A stretch of DNA of 47,852 nucleotides from Legionella norrlandica (GCF_000770585.1 NZ_JNCF01000020.1:1-47852); one strand, 5' to 3'; numbered from the stretch's first letter, positions 1 through 9,572 are shown. Made by a program: numbers and translations. The notes: generated by a model not told the origin, from the sequence alone.

Positions 1-2
1 AA

Positions 3-863
3 AAAGAAAAGGAATTAAAATTAGTAAATACTGAATTGCACCAGATAAATCAAGATAATGTAAGGGAAATACAACAATTAACAAAGAAAAAAGAACAATT
101 AGAACTAGAGATTATTAATTTAAAAGAAAAAATACAAGAGCAAAAGAAAACTATTGATGATTTGTCTAAGAAAATACTGGAGCAAGATAATCAGATTGTA
201 GAATTAAAACTGAAAAATGAAGAACAGGCTCGTAAAATTATTGAACTGGAAGCTGTTAAAAAACATGAGGAACAACCATCGCAACCTGTTGAAAATAAAG
301 AACAGATGGAATTAATACAGCAATTGCTTTCTCAAAAAGAAATTAGTTGCGCTAATCTAATTGAAACACAATTAATACCGTTAACTAATAATTATCTGCA
401 TCATTTAATTGAAAAAGCAAGAAAAATTAATCCAGCCGTTACTGATCAGAGTTACGACACCTTGCCTCCATTGGCTGGCTCAAAAAAAGATCTGGAAAAA
501 TATGAAAAAATAGTTACTAAATATGATATTACAAAGTCTATGAGCACTATTTTAAACAATAAAGAAACCATGCCATTACCTAGTATGCGTGTTCAGAATT
601 TTACTCAGGCACTTCGTCAAAACGATAAAAAATTGGGTGAGCATCGCGATTCAGCGTGGAAACATTATGCAAAAAAATGCCTCATAGTCATTGGAGTTAT
701 TTGCAGTGGTATTATACCTGGAATTATTGCTTTGGCAGCCTATAGCAGCTATATGGGAAAATCATCACCTATGTTCTTTACCAATAGTCAAGGCGAGGAA
801 TATACTAAACAATTAGAGAATTCTCTTACTACACTTCTTCCATCAGTTGGCCCTCGTAAGTAA
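3..863 (+). CDS. coiled-coil membrane protein, 5' end missing
   Basis: The reading frame is open to the left edge of the window, so the true start lies upstream. A TTG at 36 is in frame but is probably internal. The first ~90 visible residues are a heptad-like Lys/Glu/Gln/Ile/Leu coiled coil. A less charged middle part follows, then one hydrophobic segment (around CLIVIGVICSGIIPGIIALA) about 60 residues before the C-terminus, which ends PSVGPRK. This long coiled coil plus C-terminal membrane segment is common among Legionella Dot/Icm substrates, but no catalytic domain is visible. It resembles in architecture, not in clear sequence, the gene at 2351-3574. A function in effector biology is inference only. 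Confidence 0.7.
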   Translation, partial: KEKELKLVNTELHQINQDNVREIQQLTKKKEQLELEIINLKEKIQEQKKTIDDLSKKILEQDNQIVELKLKNEEQARKIIELEAVKKHEEQPSQPVENKEQMELIQQLLSQKEISCANLIETQLIPLTNNYLHHLIEKARKINPAVTDQSYDTLPPLAGSKKDLEKYEKIVTKYDITKSMSTILNNKETMPLPSMRVQNFTQALRQNDKKLGEHRDSAWKHYAKKCLIVIGVICSGIIPGIIALAAYSSYMGKSSPMFFTNSQGEEYTKQLENSLTTLLPSVGPRK

Positions 864-925
864 GGGTTAACTGCTGTTAACTGTTGTTGTAAATTAGTAC
901 TATTGATTAATAGCCAATAAGCTGA

Positions 926-1001
926 TGGCGTCCCCAGGGGGATTCGAACCCCCGTTACCGCCGTGAAAGGGCGATGTCCTAGGCCTCTAGACGATGGGGA
1001 C
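926..1001 (-). tRNA. tRNA-Glu (TTC)
   Basis: Read on the minus strand, the 76 bases start GTCCCCATCGTCTAGAGG, carry the anticodon loop CCCTTTCACGG (anticodon TTC), have a T-arm GGGGGTTCGAATCCCCC and end GGGGACGCCA with CCA encoded. The acceptor stem GTCCCC/GGGGAC is fully paired. The sequence matches the second copy at 1064-1139 across its whole length. Confidence 0.97.
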
Positions 1002-1063
1002 CTAGATAATATTTCCTACAATTACTTCTCCCTGCATACAACAGAGCATTAAACGCCAAACAA

Positions 1064-1139
1064 TGGCGTCCCCAGGGGGATTCGAACCCCCGTTACCGCC
1101 GTGAAAGGGCGATGTCCTAGGCCTCTAGACGATGGGGAC
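1064..1139 (-). tRNA. tRNA-Glu (TTC), second copy
   Basis: This 76-base gene is identical by eye to the tRNA-Glu at 926-1001, with the same TTC anticodon and encoded CCA end. The 62-base spacer between them differs from the flanks, so this looks like an ordinary tandem tRNA duplication transcribed with the tRNA-Ala upstream of it. Confidence 0.97.
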
Positions 1140-1177
1140 CTATACTTTTTTTAACCATCAACATACAATGATGTTGA

Positions 1178-1253
<76 letters not shown>

Positions 1254-1581
1254 AAAATAAGGTGTGCAGTTTAATTAGCTGTTTGAGTACTGTCAAGTGA
1301 TTTTTCTATTTTAATAAAAGTCTTTTCAAATTAAAGATACAATTTTGAATGTCTGTGGTAAAATCCAACTTTCCATGCTTGTTATTTATTCATACTATTC
1401 AAAATAGTCTTATCATTAACGCTTAGGGCGATAGCTTATAATTTCATATCGAATCAGATATTGAAATAGGAACTGACCTTCTTGCTTATATTATGCCTAA
1501 TATGAATAAAAAAGTATTAACAAAATTTGCAAGAAAGCTTATTATTGCCTTCTATCTCTCCATTTTAGTGACGAAGAGCGA
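1254..1581. other. intergenic region with a possible 27-codon coupled ORF
   Basis: This 328-base stretch separates the tRNA cluster from yqhA. Its minus-strand left part must hold the tRNA promoter, but I could not assign -35/-10 boxes with confidence. On the plus strand an ATG at 1502 opens a 27-codon frame (MNKKVLTKFARKLIIAFYLS...) whose stop overlaps the yqhA start as ATGA at 1582-1585. It has no clear Shine-Dalgarno sequence, so I list it as a possibility rather than a gene. Confidence 0.3.
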
Positions 1582-2106
1582 ATGAATCGAATTAAGCGTG
1601 GTATTAGTAACATTATTTTTATGGGAAGATGGCTTCAACTTCCCTTATACTTCGGGCTAATAATAATACTAGCCGGCTACGTATATCGTTTTATAATGGA
1701 GCTGTTTGAGCTCATGTTCCATATAAAAGGCATGGACGATACTCATATTATGTTGGGTGTATTAGACCTTATTGATGTCGTCATGATCGCTAATCTTTTA
1801 ATCATGGTTGTCATGGGTGGTTATGAAACTTTTGTATCCCATCTGCAATTAGATTCCCACCCTGATCAACCTGAGTGGCTTGATCACTTTGATGCCGGGG
1901 CAATGAAAATCAAATTGGCACTGTCTCTGATAGGTATATCCTCCATCCATTTGTTAAGAACTTTCATTGATCCTGCAAAATTAAGTAATTATTCCATCAT
2001 GTGGCAAGTTATTATTCATTTGACTTTAATTGTTTCAGCCTTAGCTATTGCAATGACGAATCGTTTACTGGATCATTCCCATAAAGCAGAAGATAACAAG
2101 TCTTGA
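1582..2106 (+). CDS. yqhA: YqhA/UPF0114 family inner-membrane protein
   Basis: The 174-residue product has the family pattern near the N-terminus (GRWLQLPLYFGLIIILAG), then the strongly conserved LGVLDLIDVVMIANLLIMVV and a GGYETFVS motif. Three to four membrane helices fit the hydrophobic blocks at about 18-40, 55-80, 108-125 and 140-160. UPF0114 proteins are widespread in proteobacteria and their molecular role is not settled; some work links them to ion or osmotic stress. The ATG at 1582 gives a family-typical length. It stands alone, with no functional link to its neighbours. Confidence 0.88.
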   Translation: MNRIKRGISNIIFMGRWLQLPLYFGLIIILAGYVYRFIMELFELMFHIKGMDDTHIMLGVLDLIDVVMIANLLIMVVMGGYETFVSHLQLDSHPDQPEWLDHFDAGAMKIKLALSLIGISSIHLLRTFIDPAKLSNYSIMWQVIIHLTLIVSALAIAMTNRLLDHSHKAEDNKS

Positions 2107-2209
2107 TTTAACAGGAAATATCGCAACGCCCTAAAAAACAATGACTGGCTTAAAATTATTCGATAGAATCATGACTGTTTCACTTTTGAGGAATTCTTTT
2201 ATTTTTGAT

Positions 2210-2246
2210 TTCTCAGAGTTTTCTTGGCTCTTACTGAGAAGAATTC
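2210..2246 (+). terminator. stem-loop after yqhA
   Basis: TTCTCAG at 2210-2216 can pair with CTGAGAA at 2234-2240 across a 17-base loop, and GAATTC follows at 2241-2246 with another GAATTC at 2191-2196 outside the stem. The hairpin is about 100 bases after yqhA and lacks a clean U-tract, so terminator function is uncertain. Confidence 0.3.
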
Positions 2247-2282
2247 AGCGTTTAACCTGATAAAAAGGAACAAGAAGGATTA

Positions 2283-2311
2283 CCTGGAAAGAATCATTAG
2301 TGCCTTCCAGG
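2283..2311 (+). promoter_or_regulatory. inverted repeat upstream of the coiled-coil gene
   Basis: CCTGGAA at 2283-2289 and TTCCAGG at 2305-2311 form a perfect 7-bp inverted repeat with a 15-base loop, 39 bases before the ATG at 2351. It could be an operator or an mRNA hairpin in the leader. Nothing in the sequence decides between these. Confidence 0.3.
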
Positions 2312-2350
2312 CTAAAAGGTAGTTAAAATGGAAATAAAGGGATATAAATC

Positions 2351-3574
2351 ATGACAGACACTCCAGCAAATCTAGCAATTGGCATCCATGAAGAGAATAC
2401 CAGCCCTGACTTCTCTCCTTCTACAAACAACTCAGAGAAATTAATAAAAAACCTGAAAGAACTGGAAACTACCCAAGAAAATTTTGCTCAAATTAAAAAA
2501 CACATTGGAGCAATTATTGATGCGATAGCAAAAAATCGCAGTCTATTTAGTCGTGCTGCGGTTTACTGGGAAGAAATGCCACTGTGGTTAAAAATTATTG
2601 CCGGACTAGCAATTGTTGTTCCCACACTAGTATTAGGAATTGCCATTCAGGTGATTTCTCTTATTGTTGTAAGTATTTTGAGCCTGGCTCTTTATGTGGG
2701 CTGTGCACTAATTCTTGAGAACCATGTCAAAAAAGAAGAGCATGTCACTGAACGCCTAAAGGAAAATATGATAACATTGGCGGATTCTTTGGGTTCAGTG
2801 ATTGAATCCTTTGAACCCCTTCGTAAACAAATCGCTGCTGAAATTGAGTATTTTCATCAGGAAAATGAAAGATTAAATCTTAATATTATTGAACTTGGCG
2901 ATCAAATTGAACAATTAACTATCCAGGCAGAACAATTGCAACAAACCCAACAGTCATTGCAGAAAACAAAAGAAAAATTAGAAAAAACGGCTGAAACACT
3001 GGATGAGAAAGTAAAAATACAAGCGGAATTATTACAGATAAATCAAAAAGAGCTACAAAAAACTAGGGAAGCTATTGCAAAAAATGAACTGGAATTATCC
3101 GAAAAAATTATTGAATTAGCGAACGTAAAAAAAGAACTTGGAATAGAAATTGAAAAAACGGAATCTATTTCCAGAGAGTTAAAAAAAGCCGTAGAAAGTC
3201 TATCGAAAACAACCATTCAAGATCAAAATCAGAGAGAATCATTTCAAAATAAATTAAATAATTTTCTTACTAATAAGGAGGAAAGCTTTAAAAAAGTAGC
3301 AGATCGAATTTGTGATGCAGAACGAGCATTGAGTCTAGCGAAAGAAGAGTTAAACTTTAGTAACCAACGCTACCAAGAATTATTAGAGCGCCAAGAGCAA
3401 GTATTAGAACGTTTGGAACAAATCAAACTCCATCGCAAACCTATGTATAGCAATGCCAATATACTGAGTAAATTAGGCATTCTAGCCCAAGAAGAAAATA
3501 AGGCTTCCAAGTGCGATCCATTGGCAGAAAACAATACCATGAATACACAAAGTCAAATTGCATTAACAGCTTAG
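2351..3574 (+). CDS. long coiled-coil protein with paired membrane helices
   Basis: The 407-residue product has a soluble N-terminus. It then has two adjacent hydrophobic stretches at about 78-122 (MPLWLKIIAGLAIVVPTLV, then IQVISLIVVSILSLALYVG), and then about 230 residues of Glu/Lys/Gln/Leu coiled coil to about residue 375. The C-terminus is short and polar (NTMNTQSQIALTA). A hairpin membrane anchor followed by a coiled coil is seen in several Legionella effectors acting on host vesicle traffic, so effector function is plausible. No domain is recognised. A weak AAAGGGATAT sequence precedes the ATG. It ends 441 bases before the flagellar block and does not look like part of it. Confidence 0.75.
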   Translation: MTDTPANLAIGIHEENTSPDFSPSTNNSEKLIKNLKELETTQENFAQIKKHIGAIIDAIAKNRSLFSRAAVYWEEMPLWLKIIAGLAIVVPTLVLGIAIQVISLIVVSILSLALYVGCALILENHVKKEEHVTERLKENMITLADSLGSVIESFEPLRKQIAAEIEYFHQENERLNLNIIELGDQIEQLTIQAEQLQQTQQSLQKTKEKLEKTAETLDEKVKIQAELLQINQKELQKTREAIAKNELELSEKIIELANVKKELGIEIEKTESISRELKKAVESLSKTTIQDQNQRESFQNKLNNFLTNKEESFKKVADRICDAERALSLAKEELNFSNQRYQELLERQEQVLERLEQIKLHRKPMYSNANILSKLGILAQEENKASKCDPLAENNTMNTQSQIALTA

Positions 3575-4015
3575 CACATAAAGTTCGATAGCACAGGGTG
3601 GAGTAAAAGCAGCACAAAAATACCTATTCATAAGACTTTTTACAATTTTAGCCACCATCATTACTGTACTGCTTTTACTGAATTATTGGAGTATTGCAGA
3701 ATAGGCTCAAGAGATGAGTCCATTCATTGCCATATGAATTTTTTAAGAGACTAATGAAACTAAATAAATATGATACATTGGAATAATCAGCTTTTAAAAG
3801 CCAAAGTAATGTCCTTATGAAAATCTCAAACAGACAAACTATGAATTCAACATACTTCTAAAAATTTTTTAAAAATAGGCTTGTTTATAAATCTGAAATT
3901 TGATTAAATCAACATCGTGCTTTAAAAAGGCTGTCTATGGAAAAAAAGTAAACTTGATTTAATTTACTAATTCAAGTTGGATGACTGCAAGTTAGAAATT
4001 AATGGAAAACGGATT
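3575..4015. other. intergenic region upstream of the flagellar block
   Basis: This 441-base AT-rich stretch should hold the promoter of the fliQ-fliP block. I found no convincing sigma-54 (TGGC-N8-TGC) or sigma-28 box. One open stretch around 3609-3700 would encode a single hydrophobic helix (KYLFIRLFTILATIITVLLL) but has no start codon and ends in TAG, so it may be a gene remnant. Nothing else is recognised. Confidence 0.4.
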
Positions 4016-4288
4016 ATGTCTAACGATTTGGCGATTTATTTAAGCAAGCAATTACTTTGGAATGCGTTGCTTATTGCTTCCCCTATCATTATAGCTGCTA
4101 TAGTCAGTGGCTTGCTTGTTGCAATATTGCAAATAGTTACTCAAATTCAAGACTCTACCTTAAGTTTCGTACCTAAAATATTAGCCGTCGTACTAATGCT
4201 CATGTTCTGCGGAGAATGGATGCTGCATTCTCTTATCGAATTTAGTCAAAGCTTGTTTTTAAATATTCCAGAGACAATAAGATCATGA
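4016..4288 (+). CDS. fliQ: FliQ, flagellar export gate subunit
   Basis: FliQ is one of the small subunits that, with FliP and FliR, form the helical export gate of the flagellar type III apparatus. From the ATG at 4016 the product is 90 residues, the usual FliQ length, with two membrane helices (LIASPIIIAAIVSGLLVAIL and ILAVVLMLMFCGEWML) and the family pattern LLVAILQIVTQIQDSTLSFVPKI between them. An in-frame TTG 13 codons upstream is not used here, because the ATG gives the family start and has GGAAAACGG ahead of it. Its stop overlaps the fliR start by ATGA, so it is the first gene of the tightly packed block. Confidence 0.93.
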   Translation: MSNDLAIYLSKQLLWNALLIASPIIIAAIVSGLLVAILQIVTQIQDSTLSFVPKILAVVLMLMFCGEWMLHSLIEFSQSLFLNIPETIRS

Positions 4289-5037
4289 CCTTACTATCAT
4301 CTTGGCTTACCTGCCTCTTTTTTATAAGTATCCGGCTGGGTACAGTTCTGTTATTCATCCCTGTCCTAACAATGAGTAAATTACCGGCCTCTATACGCCT
4401 GGCATTAATCTTTGCATTTAGCACCCTAATCATTTACTACCTACCCCCTAACAACCACGAAGATAATACTCACGTTCTTTTGGGAGGGATTGCTGAATTT
4501 TTCAATGGGTTAATTCTAGTAACGGCCCTTTATGCCGCATTTTCTGTATTTCAGATAGCAGGTCAACTCATTGATAATGAAACAGGGTTGAATTCGCTAG
4601 CCATTTTTAACCCTGGGGAGCAAACACAAGAATCTATAACCAGTCACTTCTTATCCATGTTAGCTGTATTGTTCTTTTTTGGACTGGATGGGCATCTATG
4701 GTTATTCAAAGGCTTAACTTATTCTTTTGTTATCATTCCGCCTGGGACAATGGCTCTGTTTGGAGGAGTTACTACTACTCTGTTGAAACAATTTGCCTTT
4801 ATGTTTTCTCTGACCTTAATGATTGCCAGCCCTATCATTTTGAGTTTGCTAGCCATTGATTTATGCTGTGCACTAATTGCTCGTACTATGCCGCAAGTAA
4901 ACACTTATTTCTTAATTTTACCTATTAAAATTTTACTCGGTTTGTTCTTATTAATAATGACACTTCATTATCTTAATCCTTTGGCTGATAAAATTTTTAC
5001 GCGTTGTTTTGGAACTTGGCAGGAAATCATATCATGA
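4285..5037 (+). CDS. fliR: FliR, flagellar export gate subunit
   Basis: The 250-residue membrane protein has the FliR N-terminus (RLGTVLLFIPVLTMSKLPASIRLALIFAFS), the conserved QIAGQLIDNETGLNSLAIFNP segment, and at least six hydrophobic helices ending in LLGLFLLIMTLHYL. FliR joins FliP and FliQ in the export gate core. Its length is close to the usual ~260 residues. The start overlaps the fliQ stop by four bases and its own stop overlaps the flhB start by ATGA, so translation of the three is probably coupled. No residues look missing. Confidence 0.93.
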   Translation: MTLLSSWLTCLFFISIRLGTVLLFIPVLTMSKLPASIRLALIFAFSTLIIYYLPPNNHEDNTHVLLGGIAEFFNGLILVTALYAAFSVFQIAGQLIDNETGLNSLAIFNPGEQTQESITSHFLSMLAVLFFFGLDGHLWLFKGLTYSFVIIPPGTMALFGGVTTTLLKQFAFMFSLTLMIASPIILSLLAIDLCCALIARTMPQVNTYFLILPIKILLGLFLLIMTLHYLNPLADKIFTRCFGTWQEIIS

Positions 5038-6092
5038 GTGAAAAGTCCGAGAAACCAACGCCTTACAAATTGCAAAAAGCTAAAGAACGAGGTCAAGTGA
5101 GCAAAAGTATTGAATTATCGACCACGACTTCACTATTAATTATGCTAGGAATTATTTCTGCTTTATGGTCCAAAGAATTTATAGAAATCAAAAGGGTGTC
5201 CCAAAAGATACTTTACTATGCACCTTATTTTCAATTTACCCTGGATAATATTAGCAAATTACACACCACTGTCTTGCAGCAAATCATTATTTTATGGTTG
5301 CCTTTAGCAATAGGAGGTGTGTTAGCTATTATATTGGTTAATTGGATACAATTCGGCATTGTATGGTCTACTGTTCCTTTAGTTCCCAATTTTAAGCGTT
5401 TTAACGTTGTTCAGGGATTCAAAAAAATTTTTTCAATTAAAACTTGTTTCGAAGCTATCAAAAACAGTTTTAAATTAATCCTTATGTTTATCTTTTTTGG
5501 GGTTGTTTTTAAAACCCAGCTGACTCACCTTACTCAATTTATCTTAATTCAGCCCTACCTGTACCCTCGGCTTATGATGAGTTTTCTTTTAAAGCTTATT
5601 TTTCAATTGCTTTTGTTACTAGTTATATTGAGCATTGTAGATAAATTTTATTCAATTTGGAGTTTCAAAAAAGATAACCGCATGACCAAACGGGAGATCA
5701 AAGAAGAATATAAGCAAAAAGAAGGCGATCCTAAAATTAAACAAAAAATAAAGCAATTACAGTATAAGTTGAGACAAAAAACTGCTTCCTTAGTTCAAGT
5801 CAAAACAGCGGATGTGGTCATTACAAATCCTACCCATCTTGCCATCGCGCTTAAATATGAGCGGCATAGTATGCCTGCACCAAAAGTGGTCTGTAAGGCT
5901 GAAAATGATATGGCAATTCAAGCAAAGAAACTAGCTAAAAAATATGACATACCTATTGTAGAAAACAAAGCTTTTGCCCAACTGCTCTTTCGTACTATTG
6001 AACTAAATCAATGGATCAGCAGAGATATGTTTCCAGTAGCAGCCGATATTTTTAGGGACATTTATCAACAAAGGAAAATAAATGAGCTCTAA
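5034..6092 (+). CDS. flhB: FlhB, export gate switch protein
   Basis: FlhB is the autocleaving switch of the flagellar export gate that changes substrate class from rod/hook to filament. The N-terminus SEKSEKPTPYKLQKAKERGQ is typical. Four membrane helices follow at about 33-50, 85-110, 143-165 and 185-205. The cytoplasmic part carries the cleavage motif NPTH at 265-268 within VVITNPTHLAIALKY. The product from the ATG at 5034 is 352 residues, near family length; an upstream in-frame TTG at 5004 lies inside fliR and is rejected. The intact NPTH motif means substrate switching is still encoded, although no filament gene is present here. Confidence 0.94.
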   Translation: MSEKSEKPTPYKLQKAKERGQVSKSIELSTTTSLLIMLGIISALWSKEFIEIKRVSQKILYYAPYFQFTLDNISKLHTTVLQQIIILWLPLAIGGVLAIILVNWIQFGIVWSTVPLVPNFKRFNVVQGFKKIFSIKTCFEAIKNSFKLILMFIFFGVVFKTQLTHLTQFILIQPYLYPRLMMSFLLKLIFQLLLLLVILSIVDKFYSIWSFKKDNRMTKREIKEEYKQKEGDPKIKQKIKQLQYKLRQKTASLVQVKTADVVITNPTHLAIALKYERHSMPAPKVVCKAENDMAIQAKKLAKKYDIPIVENKAFAQLLFRTIELNQWISRDMFPVAADIFRDIYQQRKINEL

Positions 6093-8084
6093 TACATCAC
6101 TCTTCAGCAACAGCAGCGAAATTCTTATAATATCTCTTGCTACAGGAATCCTGTTCATCCTGTTTATTCCTATTCCCTCCTTTTTATTGGACTTATTGCT
6201 CATTATTAATTTTAGTTTGGCTTTAACCATATTACTCTTAACCTTTTACACGGATAAACCATTAAGTTTTTCTACCTTTCCCACGTTACTACTTATTACA
6301 ACTCTTTTTCGTCTGGCCTTAAACATTTCTGCGACTCGATTGATCCTGTCTGATGGCGATGCAGGAAGAGTCATTCAAGCAATGGGACAATATGTAATTC
6401 ATGGAAATTATCTCATGGGTTTAGTCGTATTTTTTATTTTGATCATAGTTCAATTTATCGTAGTGACTAACGGAGCGCAGCGTGTTGCAGAAGTTGCTGC
6501 ACGTTTTACTCTGGACAGCATGCCAGGCAAACAAATGAGCATAGATGCTGACTTAAACATGGGAAGTATTTCTCAAAGTGAAGCTAAAACTAGAAGAGCA
6601 CAAATAGAAAAAGAAGCTAATTTTTATGGGGCTATGGATGGAGCCAGTAAATTCGTTAAAGGAGACGCTATCGCTGGAATCTTGATTATCATGGTAGATA
6701 TAATTGGCGGCTTTGCCATAGGATTAACTCAAAAAGGACTGAGTTTAGGCGAGTCTATCCAAACATACACCCTACTTACAGTAGGTGACGGTTTAGTCAC
6801 TCAAATCCCTGCTCTAATTATTTCTACAGCAACTGGAATTATAGTAACTCGTGCTGCAACGGACACTCATTTAGGAAATGAAGTAGCAAAACAAATCAGC
6901 TCTTACCCTAAAAGTTTAATAATGGTCAGTTGTGGTCTAATTGGATTATTATTCCTAAAGGGTATCCCAGCCCTTCCTGTTTTACTGATTTTAGGGATTT
7001 TTGCAAGCATAATCTGGTATGCGCTCAACTCCGAAATACAGGAAGCAACAGAAGAAACCAAGGAAAATTTATACGAAAAAATTCGAATTTATCCCATTGA
7101 AATTAATCTCAATAAAGATCTCTATGCCTCTTTATTACTGCATGAAAAACAACTGTTGAGAACAATACATCTCATAAGAGAAAAATTAGCTTATGATTTA
7201 GGATTGGTTTTGCCAGATATTAAAATAAAAATCGATCAAAAACTGACTTTTCCTCAGTATTACATTGCCATTCAAGGTAATAATGAAGGCAACCATCCTT
7301 TATACCTTGATAAAATACTCGCCATTTATTCCACGCGAAGTACCGATAAAAATTTCCTCAAAGGAATAGAAGTACGAGATCCGAGTTATGGCCTACCCGC
7401 ATTCTGGCTAGATTCTCAAGAAAAGCAAACAGCAGTACAAGCTGGTTATACGGTATGCGAACCCTTGGTTGTTTTGACAACACATCTTAATGAAACAATC
7501 CAATCTCATGTAGCCGAATTATTGACCCGAGAAGAAACGGAAAAAATACTGTTACAATCGGGAGCCAAAATATTGAGTGAAGAACTCATTCCTACTGTGC
7601 TCAGTTTAGGCCAAGTGCAGCGAGTTCTTCAGGCATTACTCCAGGAGAAGGTTTCAATACGCCCCCTCAACCAAATATTAGAATTATTATTAGAACATGC
7701 CAAAAAAATTCAGGATCCAATCCAACTTGTTGAATTAATCAGATCAGGTTTAGCGAGATCTATTTGTCAGAAGCTACTGAGCAATCAAAACAATTTACAT
7801 GTACTGACTCTTGAAACATCACTTGAGCAAAAACTTAATCAACAGATTAATAACAAAGAATCTTTTGCTCTCGAACCTGGATTAACTGAACGCTTAATTA
7901 CTTCTCTAGCTACCAGGTAGAAAAGATGCTTAATGAACGTAAAAGACCTGTTTTACTTTGTTCAACATTATTAAGAAGACCTATTAGACAATTAACACAA
8001 AGAGTTATTCCACATCTGACTGTGTTGGCCATGAATGAGATACCAATTAATGTTCAGGTGGAATCATTTGGAGTAGTAAGATAA
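6082..8084 (+). pseudogene. flhA: FlhA, export gate protein, split by a frameshift near the C-terminus
   Basis: FlhA forms the cytoplasmic nonameric ring that docks substrates and chaperones and couples proton flow to export. The first 612 codons hold the membrane domain, including RLALNISATRLIL and the FHIPEP signature GAQRVAEVAARFTLDSMPGK at about 131-150. The cytoplasmic domain follows, through LEPGLTERLI. A TAG at 7918-7920 then stops the frame. The missing end continues one frame back from about 7911 (YQVEKMLNERKRPVLL, then HLTVLAMNEIPINVQ) to TAA at 8082-8084, which restores the usual ~668 residues. One base is therefore lost between about 7900 and 7917. If real, the last ~57 residues (domain 4) are absent. 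An assembly indel is the main alternative. Confidence 0.9.
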
Positions 8085-8093
8085 GGACGTAAG

Positions 8094-8804
8094 ATGTTTG
8101 ATGCCATAACAGCAACACAACTCGCCATGGAAGTTGATCAATTGAAACTACAATCCGTCAGTCAAAATATTGCGAATATGCATACTCCTGGTTTTAAAAG
8201 ACAATTACTTGAAATCACTAGTTTTAATGATCAATTGCAACCTAATGGATATGAATTAAATCAACAATTACAAAGGACACAAATTTCAACTCAAGGTGTT
8301 TTCACCCAAACCGATCGCCATCAGGATTTGGCACTAGCAGGTGATGGTTATTTTCAAGTTCAAAATCAACAAGGAATTTTTTATACCAGGCGAGGAGATT
8401 TTCAAATAAACAGCCAAGGCGAACTTTGTACTGCTACAGGTGAAACTCTATTAGGTCAAAACGGAACTATCAGAGTTGATGACAATAACTTCACAATTGA
8501 TGCACAGGGGATTCTTTATATTAATCATCGCAAAGTAGATCAATTAGAGATAGTTCAATTTAAACAATCCAATAATCTCGAGTATGTAGGTAATGGGCTT
8601 TATCAAAGTGAAGACTCTCCTACTCCAGTGGAAAATACCCGTGTACTGCAAGGATTCCTAGAACAGTCTAACGTAAAATCCATAGATGAAATGTTAGATA
8701 TGGTTATGTTCTCCCGTCATTTTCAAGCAAACCAAAGAGTTGTGCGAATTGCAGATAATTTAATGCACTTGGCAATCAACCAGTTAGGAGAAGGAAATGT
8801 CTGA
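8094..8804 (+). CDS. flgF: FlgF, proximal rod protein
   Basis: FlgF is a rod component of the flagellar axle. The 236-residue product has the axial-protein N-terminus with SQNIANMHTPGFKRQ (the NxANxxTPGFK motif) at about 23-37. It has DLALAGDGYFQVQNQQG and FYTRRGDFQINSQGEL in the central part. The C-terminal coiled-coil helix is QSNVKSIDEMLDMVMFSRHFQANQRVV. Its position before a second, FlgG-like gene and its shorter length favour FlgF over FlgG. AAGGACG precedes the ATG by 4 bases. Its end overlaps the flgG start by 8 bases. Confidence 0.88.
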   Translation: MFDAITATQLAMEVDQLKLQSVSQNIANMHTPGFKRQLLEITSFNDQLQPNGYELNQQLQRTQISTQGVFTQTDRHQDLALAGDGYFQVQNQQGIFYTRRGDFQINSQGELCTATGETLLGQNGTIRVDDNNFTIDAQGILYINHRKVDQLEIVQFKQSNNLEYVGNGLYQSEDSPTPVENTRVLQGFLEQSNVKSIDEMLDMVMFSRHFQANQRVVRIADNLMHLAINQLGEGNV

Positions 8805-9572
8805 TGCTATTGCCATAGCCGCCAGCGGTCTGAAATCAGAAGAGTTTTTTATAGATAAAATAGCTAATGACTTAGCTAACTTAAATACTCCTAATTACAA
8901 AGCAAGCAAGTTAACCTTCGAAGATATTCTCTACCAAAATATTAATGGCGAAAATTCTTTATTTAATAATGGACCAATGCCAAATTAGGCTTAGGAACTG
9001 CTGTTTATAAATCTGGCAAGGATTTTTCAACCGGACCATTAAAAACAACTAATAATTGGAATGACGTAGCCATCAATGGTGCTGGATTTTTTCAAGTAAT
9101 TAACCTCGATGGAACAATAGCATACACCAGAAATTCGACACTTAGTATTGATTCAGATCACTACCTTGCAACCCAGGATGGCTTAAGACTAGCAGATAAT
9201 ATCCAGATTCCTGAAGACTTTATCAAATTAACCATCCAAGCCAATGGTGATATCGAGGCCACTTTAGCAGACGATCCTGATCCACAATTATTAGGAACGA
9301 TTCAATTAGCTAAATTCGCCAATCCAGAAGCTTTAAATCCTCTTGGTACGGGACTGTATCTTTCTACCGAGGATTCAGGCGAACCTTTAATTGATAATCC
9401 TGGAAACAGCGGGCTAGGCCCATTAGTGCAAAAGCAAATTGAGAGTTCTAATGTAGACATGGTCAGCTCCCTAATGCAATTAACTATGGCTCAGCGTATC
9501 TACCAACTCAACGCCAAAACTGTACAAATAGCCAATGAACTGGAAAAAATTACAAATGAAATACCTGGTTAA
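8797..9572 (+). pseudogene. flgG: FlgG, distal rod protein, split by a frameshift
   Basis: FlgG is the distal rod protein that links rod to hook. The first 63 codons (IAIAASGLKSEEFFIDKIAN, then LNTPNYKASKLTFEDIL) read normally until TAG at 8986-8988. The rest continues one frame back from about 8982 as KLGLGTAVYKSGKDFSTGPL, then DVAINGAGFFQVINLDGTIA. It ends with QKQIESSNVDMVSSLMQLTM and a stop at 9570-9572. Joined, the protein is about 258 residues, the normal FlgG length. The break sits at CCAAATTAGG, where one extra A would restore the frame, so a lost A in an A-run (mutation or sequencing error) explains it. Without the repair the protein keeps only its N-terminal helix. Confidence 0.9.

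Noticed and set aside
3977-4015. TTG start giving a 13-residue N-terminal extension of FliQ
   Set aside because: The ATG at 4016 gives the family start and length, and the extension is polar and atypical.
5004-5033. TTG start extending FlhB into fliR
   Set aside because: The ATG at 5034 gives the canonical SEKSEKPTP start and an ATGA overlap.
7905-7925. Programmed ribosomal frameshifting in flhA
   Set aside because: No slippery heptamer or strong downstream structure is visible before the TAG; a plain one-base loss is simpler.
8975-8990. Programmed frameshifting in flgG
   Set aside because: CCAAATTAG is not a typical slippery site, and the shift is best explained by one missing A.
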